Source: a bacterium (GTDB lineage: Bacteria; Actinomycetota; Acidimicrobiia; Acidimicrobiales; Bin134). Taken from it: a stretch of DNA of 56,057 nt. The stretch is from positions 10,575-66,631 of the forward strand of contig JAPPMA010000108.1 of NCBI GenBank assembly GCA_028819295.1. Reading direction: 5' to 3'. Position numbers and translations under genes: made by a program. This document shows positions 50,896-56,057 of this stretch, in pieces (the first letter of the stretch is position 1; each line of letters begins with the position of its first letter). The notes under the pieces were generated by a model. The model had not been told where the DNA came from. It saw only the letters and a list, made by a program, of their open reading frames with translations, and searched no databases.

Positions 50896-50910
50896 CTAGT
50901 GGTGCGTCCC
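50896..50910. repeat. Solo copy of a transposon-end-like sequence
   Basis: CTAGTGGTGCGTCCC, one base different from 38249-38263 and starting with the same CTAGTGGT as the MITE-like element at 13024. It lies in the 64-bp gap between the acyl-CoA dehydrogenase start and the permease stop. Confidence 0.4.
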
Positions 50911-50932
50911 GGAAATAGCAGCTCGTGTCCTC

Positions 50933-52135
50933 CTAGGCGGCGGGCCGAACGGCCTCGGCGGGATCCATGCGGGAAGCCCGCCATGAGGGATACATTCCGG
51001 CCACCAGCCCCACTCCCAGGGTGACTCCCAGGCCGATGCCGATGAACGACAACTCCACCATCATCGGCCAGTCCAATATTCGGGTGGCCGCGGCCACCAC
51101 GGCGACACCGAGCACGGTGCCCGCCAGGCCGCCGAGCAGGGTCAACAGCATCGACTCGATGAGGAACTGCGCGGCGATGTGCTTCTTCTGGGCGCCGAGA
51201 GCCCGACGCACCCCGATCTCGCCCCGCCGCTCCAGCACCGAGATCAGCATGATGTTGCCCACCCCGATGGCGCCCACCACGATGATCACCACCACCAGCA
51301 GGCTGAGCAGCGACTCGAAGTTCTCGCTGATGATCTCCCGGGCTTCGAGATCAAGCGATGACACCGCCACCTCGCCGGGCGCCTCGGGGTTGGCCTGGCG
51401 GGGCAGCAACTGCCGAACCTGCTCGATCACGTCGAGGTCGGCCTGCACCCAGATGCGCTCGGGGTTGTCGTCGGCGTCGTAGAGCTCTTCGGCGACGGGG
51501 AATCCAATCAGGGCGGCCCGGTTCAAGGTGAGCCCCTGGCTGATGGTGAAGGGTTCCAGCACGCCGATCACCGCGAACTCGTGACCGGAGATGTGGACGG
51601 TGGGATTGGCGTAGAGCTGGTCGAAACCCAGAACCCCGGCGGTGTCGGACCCGAGGACAACCGTGGGCACCTGCAAAGTGGCGGCATCGTGAAACCGGCC
51701 GTGTGCCACTCCGCCCCGCAGCGGAATCATAAGGTCCAAGTCGTCGACTCCTACCGCGAACAGGCGGATGCCTCCCGTCTCCACTTCAGGGATGAGGTCG
51801 GTCTTGCGCATCGTGGCCGGTACCCGGCGGATGGATGCCACCGCATCCACCAGATCCCGCATGTGGGTGTCGATGGCGGCGGCGGCCCCGGGCAGCAGCT
51901 CGGGATCTTCGGCAAAAGAGGTGCCAGGGGTCAGCTCAAGCACGTCGATGCCCTGTTCCAGCAGATCCCGCTGGGCGTCGGCCTCCCCGGAGTTGATGAT
52001 GCCGACCAACGCCACCAGCGAGGCCACGCCGATGGCGATGCCGATGGCGGCCATGGCCGTGCGTCCCTTTCGGGTACGGAGTCCCAGCGTCCCCAATGAC
52101 AGCGCATCGCGGGCTCGCAGTTTGCTGCGCGCCAT
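50933..52135 (-). CDS. ABC transporter permease (MacB/FtsX-like)
   Basis: 400 residues from ATG 52135. One N-terminal membrane span (GRTAMAAIGIAIGVASLVALVG) precedes a large extracytoplasmic MacB_PCD-like domain (about residues 50-255), followed by three C-terminal spans with LERRGEIGVRRALGAQKKHI between the first two, the FtsX-domain mark. It forms an export or mechanotransmission complex with the ATPase at 52137. Starts 1 nt after the ATPase stop. Confidence 0.92.
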   Translation of the reverse strand: MARSKLRARDALSLGTLGLRTRKGRTAMAAIGIAIGVASLVALVGIINSGEADAQRDLLEQGIDVLELTPGTSFAEDPELLPGAAAAIDTHMRDLVDAVASIRRVPATMRKTDLIPEVETGGIRLFAVGVDDLDLMIPLRGGVAHGRFHDAATLQVPTVVLGSDTAGVLGFDQLYANPTVHISGHEFAVIGVLEPFTISQGLTLNRAALIGFPVAEELYDADDNPERIWVQADLDVIEQVRQLLPRQANPEAPGEVAVSSLDLEAREIISENFESLLSLLVVVIIVVGAIGVGNIMLISVLERRGEIGVRRALGAQKKHIAAQFLIESMLLTLLGGLAGTVLGVAVVAAATRILDWPMMVELSFIGIGLGVTLGVGLVAGMYPSWRASRMDPAEAVRPAA

Positions 52136-52136
52136 A

Positions 52137-52874
52137 TCAGGCTTCCGCCGAGTCTCGGCTGCCGGCCGCGGGGTCACTCGGATCGGTTGCCGAGTCGTGG
52201 CTGATGCGGCCGTCGAGAATGGCCACCGAGCGGGGCATCCGGGCGGCCAGATCCCGATCGTGGGTGATTATCACGATGGTGGAGCCCGCTCGATTGAGCT
52301 CCAAGAAGAGCCCCACGATCTCCTCGGTGGTCTGGGAGTCGAGGTTGCCGGTGGGCTCGTCGGCCAGCACAATGGCCGGGTCGCCCAGCAGGGCGCGTGC
52401 GATGGCCACCCGCTGGCGCTCACCGCCGGAGAGCTTTCCCGGCCGATGGCCCATTCGCTGGCCGAGCCCGACCCGCTCCAGCACCTCGCGGGCCATCTGC
52501 CGCCGCCAACGCAGGCTGGCTCCCTGATAGAGGGCGCCGGTGGCCACGTTGTCGAGCGCCGACAACCCCTCCAGCAGGTGGAACTGCTGGAACACGAAGC
52601 CGATGCGCCGTCCTCGGACCGCGGCCACCTCCCGGTCGCGGACCCGCGACAGCGACTGCCCGTCCACCACCACCTCGCCCGAGCTGGGGCGGTCGAGCGC
52701 CCCCATGATGTTCAACATGGTGCTCTTGCCCGACCCCGAGGGGCCGACCACCGCCACCAGCTCGCCGGCTCGAATCACCAGGTCGACCCCGTCTAGGGCC
52801 CGAACCGGCGGCGAGCCCGGATAGTGCTTGACCACCTGGTGCAGCTCCAGCACCTTGCGGGGCTCAATCGTCAT
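52137..52874 (-). CDS. ABC transporter ATP-binding protein (MacB/LolD-like)
   Basis: 245 residues. Walker [13 protein letters not shown] near 42, Q-loop [18 protein letters not shown], signature [16 protein letters not shown], Walker [17 protein letters not shown] and H-loop [10 protein letters not shown]. All catalytic motifs are intact. Partner of the MacB-like permease downstream; the gene upstream encodes a lipoprotein adaptor, completing a tripartite-like set. Confidence 0.95.
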   Translation of the reverse strand: MTIEPRKVLELHQVVKHYPGSPPVRALDGVDLVIRAGELVAVVGPSGSGKSTMLNIMGALDRPSSGEVVVDGQSLSRVRDREVAAVRGRRIGFVFQQFHLLEGLSALDNVATGALYQGASLRWRRQMAREVLERVGLGQRMGHRPGKLSGGERQRVAIARALLGDPAIVLADEPTGNLDSQTTEEIVGLFLELNRAGSTIVIITHDRDLAARMPRSVAILDGRISHDSATDPSDPAAGSRDSAEA

Positions 52875-52919
52875 CAGGACTCGCCTTTGGCTGCTGTACG
52901 GCTCGGGGCCGTACCGGCA

Positions 52920-54767
52920 TCAGGGGATGCGCACCAGGTCGCCCACCTCGAGGTCGCCGGCAGTGATCTCGACGAAGGCATCGACGAACGTGCCCACCTC
53001 AACCGGCACCAAGGTGGTCGACCCGTTGGCGACCACCTCCACCGCGAAGTCGCCGTCCACCGTGGCGATCAGCGCCGATGCGGGCACCACCAGGGCGTCG
53101 GGGGTTACCTGCTTGGTGATGGTCCAATTGACCGGCGCCGCGTCGAAGCGGGCAGAGGCCTCCTCGTCCAGCAGGATGATGATGACCTCGATGGTGGGAT
53201 CGGCCAGCCCGCCGGTCTGGGCGTTGGGCAGCCGCTTGGCCACCCTGGCCACCTCCGACACGATGCCGGGACTGACCCGGCCATCGGGCAGCTCCACCTC
53301 CACCTCGTCCATTTCGTTAACGATCTCGGCATCGCCGGGGTCGATGTTGCTGACGATCTCCTGGTACTGGCCGGTGATGGAGAACGCGGCTGCTTGGGGG
53401 CCCAATTGCTGGCCCACCGTGACATTCACCGACGAGATGCGGAAGGGCTCTTCGATGAACACCACGAAGCCCATGTCGATGATGCCGGTCTCGTCCACAC
53501 CCAGGCGGTTCTGCCACTCTTGCACCACATCCTCGGTGACCGGGGTGAAGTTCTCGTTGACGGTCATCTCCTCATAGCCGGGAATCTCCATGTCGGCCAG
53601 CGCCTGCTCGAGCTGCTGAACGTCGGGCCCGTCTTCCATCTGGCTCTGGAAGGGCCGGTACATGGGGCGGTCTCCCCGCAGCAAAACAACCGGATAGCTG
53701 TTCACCTCGAAGAGGGTGGCGCCCACGTCGAGCACCTCGCCCTCTTCGGGCAGGCGCCCGGTGACGATGCCGGAGGTGTTGGTGTAGAGCGGTTCGGGGT
53801 CGCCGAAGCCCAGCGTGCCCGAGAACTCCTCGGTGTCGATCAGATCGCGCCGCACCACTTCTGCGGTGTTCAGCTCCTCGGTGTCGCGCAGGATCCTCTC
53901 AGGGATCGAAGAAGAGGCCGAAGGCGTAGTCACGCCATCGGTTCTCGGCGCGGGGAGTTGGGTTCTGGCGATGCTCTGGGTGGCTGTTGTGGTGGCCGGC
54001 ACCGGAGGGGCTGGGGTTTCGGGAGGCGCAGCAGCGGCTTGGTTGGGCTCGGCTCCCCCAAGCACCGGCAGGCACACCCGCAACGCCGCCTGGATCTCAT
54101 CGGTTGCGCCGGAGCCGTCGCCTTGTCCGGGGAAGCCGGTGTTGGGATATTGGCCGAAGTCGGGGTCGGGGAAGTCGTCCACCCCCTGATTCCGCATGCA
54201 CTGGGAGAACGCCACCGCGTTCTCTTCTCGTTCCGCCTGTTGCACGTTGGTGTCCTGCTGGGGCGCGAGGGCGATCAGCTCGCTGAAGACGCTGGCGCAG
54301 GTTTGGAGCGCGGGGGCCAAACCGGGCTGGGTGAAGCTCACGCCGGCCTCCTGCATGGCTCTGAGGAACGAGGCCTGGTCCACGATCTGCGAGCTGTCGA
54401 TGTCGGGGAAGTCGGGGAAACCCTCGTCGCGGATGCAGCGGGAGAAGTCCACGAAAACCTCGTCGCGCAGCCTCAGCAGCTCTTCCTCGGAAAGCTCGGT
54501 ATCGGTTTCAGCGTCGGCTTGGGCGGGAACCAGCTCTTCCACCGCTTCGTCTGGCTGCACTTCAGCCGGAGCGGGCGCCGGCGTGGGCGCGACCGGGGGA
54601 TTGGCCGCGTTCTCCAGGGCCTCGAACAGCCCATCGGGCAGCACCTCGCCCAAGTCGGTGGTGGTTACCTCGTTGGTCTCTTGGCCCGCGGCACCACAGG
54701 CACCGGCAACCAAGGCCAGGGCCAGCAGGGCGGCGGACATCCATCGGATTTGTCTTGAGTGCTTCAT
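52920..54767 (-). CDS. Lipoprotein adaptor with duplicated Cys module, peptidoglycan-binding-like and HlyD-like regions
   Basis: 615 residues from ATG 54767. Signal peptide ending LVAGAC (lipobox Cys24 approximately). An acidic Pro/Ala linker is followed by two related modules: FSRCIRDEGFPDFPDIDSSQ and, about 80 residues on, FSQCMRNQGVDDFPDPDFGQ, each with a later Cys (TCASVF, VCLPVL). After a Thr/Pro/Ser-rich linker come a membrane-fusion-like beta region (SGIVTGRLPEEGEVLDVGAT), a peptidoglycan-binding-domain-like helix set (DVQQLEQALADMEIPGYEEM), and a C-terminal beta barrel (TPDALVVPASALIATVDGDF). It starts the operon with the MacB-like ATPase and permease. Likely extracytoplasmic adaptor. 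Confidence 0.85.
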   Translation of the reverse strand: MKHSRQIRWMSAALLALALVAGACGAAGQETNEVTTTDLGEVLPDGLFEALENAANPPVAPTPAPAPAEVQPDEAVEELVPAQADAETDTELSEEELLRLRDEVFVDFSRCIRDEGFPDFPDIDSSQIVDQASFLRAMQEAGVSFTQPGLAPALQTCASVFSELIALAPQQDTNVQQAEREENAVAFSQCMRNQGVDDFPDPDFGQYPNTGFPGQGDGSGATDEIQAALRVCLPVLGGAEPNQAAAAPPETPAPPVPATTTATQSIARTQLPAPRTDGVTTPSASSSIPERILRDTEELNTAEVVRRDLIDTEEFSGTLGFGDPEPLYTNTSGIVTGRLPEEGEVLDVGATLFEVNSYPVVLLRGDRPMYRPFQSQMEDGPDVQQLEQALADMEIPGYEEMTVNENFTPVTEDVVQEWQNRLGVDETGIIDMGFVVFIEEPFRISSVNVTVGQQLGPQAAAFSITGQYQEIVSNIDPGDAEIVNEMDEVEVELPDGRVSPGIVSEVARVAKRLPNAQTGGLADPTIEVIIILLDEEASARFDAAPVNWTITKQVTPDALVVPASALIATVDGDFAVEVVANGSTTLVPVEVGTFVDAFVEITAGDLEVGDLVRIP

Positions 54768-54781
54768 GATGTTGGACACAA

Positions 54782-55582
54782 TCACCTCCGTTTGAACTCC
54801 GGCTTCCTCTTCTGGCTGAAGGCTAGAGGCCCCTCTTTGGAGTCCTCGCTCTGGAATACCCTCCAGCCGTACTCGAACTCGTGATCCAGGGCCTCTTGCT
54901 CGGTCATGCCGTCGGTCTCGTGCAGGGTGCGCAGAATGGCCTCCACCGCCAGGGGCCCGTTCTCGCAGATTGTTGCCGCGATCTCCTTGGCTTTAGCCAG
55001 GGCCTGGCCGTCGGGGACGACATGGCCGATGAGGCCGATGTCTTTGGCCTCGGCCGCGGTGATGTGCTTGCCGGTGAGCAGGATCTCTGCGGCGTGGGTG
55101 TAGGGGATCTGGCGGCGGAGCCGCACCGCCGAGCCGCCCATCGGATACAGCGACCAGCGGGCCTCCGACACCCCGAACCGGGCGCTCTCACCGGCCACCC
55201 TGATGTCCATGGCCTGGAGTATCTCGGTGCCCCCGGCGATGGCCACCCCCTCGACGGCGGCGATGATCGGCTTGGTGGGCCGGTAGCTGCGCAACAGCGC
55301 CTTCCAGTGGAGTTCGGGGTCGGCAGCCTGGCGGGCGGCCATATCGATCTCGGGGTCGGAGTTGCCGGCGTCGCCGCTCATGGCCTTGAGGTCGGCGCCC
55401 GAGCTGAAGTTGCCCCCCGCGCCGGTCACGATGATGCAGCGGATGTCGTCGCTGTTGGATGCCTCCTCGTAGGCGTCCAGCATTCGCACCAGCATCGCCC
55501 CCGACAAGGCGTTGAACCGCTCGGGACGGTTCATGGTGATGATGATGGTTTGACCGTCTCGTTCCACAATTGCGTCGGGCAC
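54782..55582 (-). CDS. Enoyl-CoA hydratase/isomerase family protein (EchA-type)
   Basis: 266 residues of the crotonase fold: [18 protein letters not shown], oxyanion segment [10 protein letters not shown] near 60-69, [39 protein letters not shown], and the C-terminal [14 protein letters not shown]. The first conserved Glu is in GGTEIL; the second Glu is in SEARW. Separate from the adaptor operon by 14 bp on the same strand, so cotranscription is possible. Role in beta-oxidation inferred. Confidence 0.9.
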   Translation of the reverse strand: MPDAIVERDGQTIIITMNRPERFNALSGAMLVRMLDAYEEASNSDDIRCIIVTGAGGNFSSGADLKAMSGDAGNSDPEIDMAARQAADPELHWKALLRSYRPTKPIIAAVEGVAIAGGTEILQAMDIRVAGESARFGVSEARWSLYPMGGSAVRLRRQIPYTHAAEILLTGKHITAAEAKDIGLIGHVVPDGQALAKAKEIAATICENGPLAVEAILRTLHETDGMTEQEALDHEFEYGWRVFQSEDSKEGPLAFSQKRKPEFKRR

Positions 55583-55667
55583 CGGCTCATCTCCTTTGTC
55601 GTGCCTTGGCCCGCGGCCCCGCGCACCTTGGCAAACTAGCGGGCCGGTCGTTGCCGGAGCAAAACGG

Positions 55668-56057
55668 CTACTGCTGGAACTCCTCGATGGGCGGGCAGGC
55701 GCAGAACACGTTCTTATCGCCGTGAGCCCCGTCGATGCGACCCACCGGGCACCAATACTTGCGGTCGCGCACCTCGGGCAGAGGGAAGGCGGCCTGCTCT
55801 CGGGAGTAAGGCCGGCGCCAGTTGTCGTCGGCGATCACGGTCGCGGTGTGGGGGGCGCGGCGCAACGGGCTGTCCTCCATGGCGATCAGCCCGTCGGCCA
55901 CCTGGTCGATCTCGGAGCGGATGGCGGCCATGGCCGCCACAAAGCGGTCGAGCTCGGCCTTCGACTCCGACTCGGTGGGCTCGACCATCAGCGTGCCCGC
56001 CACCGGGAACGACACGGTGGGGGCGTGGAAGCCGAAGTCGATGAGCCGCTTGGCCAC
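55668..56057 (-). CDS. gcvP: Glycine dehydrogenase (glycine cleavage P-protein), C-terminal part
   Basis: The last 129 residues of GcvP are encoded on the minus strand, continuing past the right edge. Family features: [60 protein letters not shown] and [17 protein letters not shown]. The P-protein decarboxylates glycine with PLP and loads the lipoyl H-protein. The upstream portion with the PLP Lys is outside the window. Confidence 0.95.
   Translation of the reverse strand: MAKRLIDFGFHAPTVSFPVAGTLMVEPTESESKAELDRFVAAMAAIRSEIDQVADGLIAMEDSPLRRAPHTATVIADDNWRRPYSREQAAFPLPEVRDRKYWCPVGRIDGAHGDKNVFCACPPIEEFQQ

Noticed and set aside
52824-54758. 644-codon open frame on the plus strand
   Set aside because: Antisense to the ATPase end and the lipoprotein adaptor; composition is His/Gly/Arg-rich as expected of a shadow frame.
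1-56057. tRNA, rRNA or riboswitch genes
   Set aside because: I looked for tRNA-like cloverleaf ends, rRNA core motifs and known riboswitch cores and saw none; weak structured RNAs cannot be excluded by eye.

Overview
The window reads as chromosome of a high-GC actinobacterium, most likely an uncultured member of the Acidimicrobiia. This is inferred from gene content: a mycothione reductase, a luciferase-like (F420-type) oxidoreductase, many acyl-CoA dehydrogenases and ligases, CaiB-type CoA-transferases, tightly packed operons and frequent GTG starts. I found no rRNA, tRNA or CRISPR array.

Layout. 1-1140 is a scrambled remnant of a branched-chain amino-acid type ABC locus (lipoprotein 5' end, binding-protein tail, LivF/LivG mosaic). 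1167-3632 holds an aldo/keto reductase, an alpha/beta hydrolase and a SnoaL-like protein. 3710-7701 is a six-gene minus-strand run, hicA-hicB-aroC-enoyl-CoA hydratase-LLM oxidoreductase-trpC. 7830-12984 has an SDR, an acyl-CoA ligase, an apparently inserted Fic gene with an AT-rich promoter, and a CoA-transferase. 12985-13272 is occupied by a MITE-like element.

13273-38252 is the most interesting part: a catabolic island of about 22 genes. It carries an Rbs-type sugar ABC transporter, an M81 (MlrC-like) protein, four SDRs, two enolase-superfamily dehydratases, a lactonase-like amidohydrolase, a VOC protein, a Gfo/Idh/MocA dehydrogenase, a RhaM-type mutarotase, a ceramidase-like protein, two L-fucose/L-arabinose-isomerase-like proteins placed tail to tail, a zinc alcohol dehydrogenase, a ThDP-dependent E1 alpha/beta pair with a stand-alone lipoyl domain, and two paralogues of a family I do not recognise (conserved CxYCAHC). 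One LacI-type regulator sits inside it, and I find eight 14-bp palindromic sites close to TGGAAACGTTTCCA upstream of the island's transcription units, including the regulator's own. The simplest reading is one sugar (deoxy-sugar, uronate or glycoside) regulon using a non-phosphorylative route: sugar oxidation, lactone hydrolysis, dehydration, second oxidation, and possibly oxidative decarboxylation of a 2-oxo acid by the unusual E1/lipoyl system.

38361-56057 returns to fatty-acid/CoA metabolism and housekeeping: two divergent acyl-CoA ligases, a TauD-like dioxygenase, mycothione reductase (mtr), an SDR, a 2-hydroxyacid dehydrogenase, a broken AAA_14/DUF4143 gene, three acyl-CoA dehydrogenases around coaE, a MacB-like export system with an unusual multidomain lipoprotein adaptor, an enoyl-CoA hydratase, and the 3' end of gcvP running off the right edge. 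Family assignments come from motifs read by eye; pathway and regulon statements are inference.
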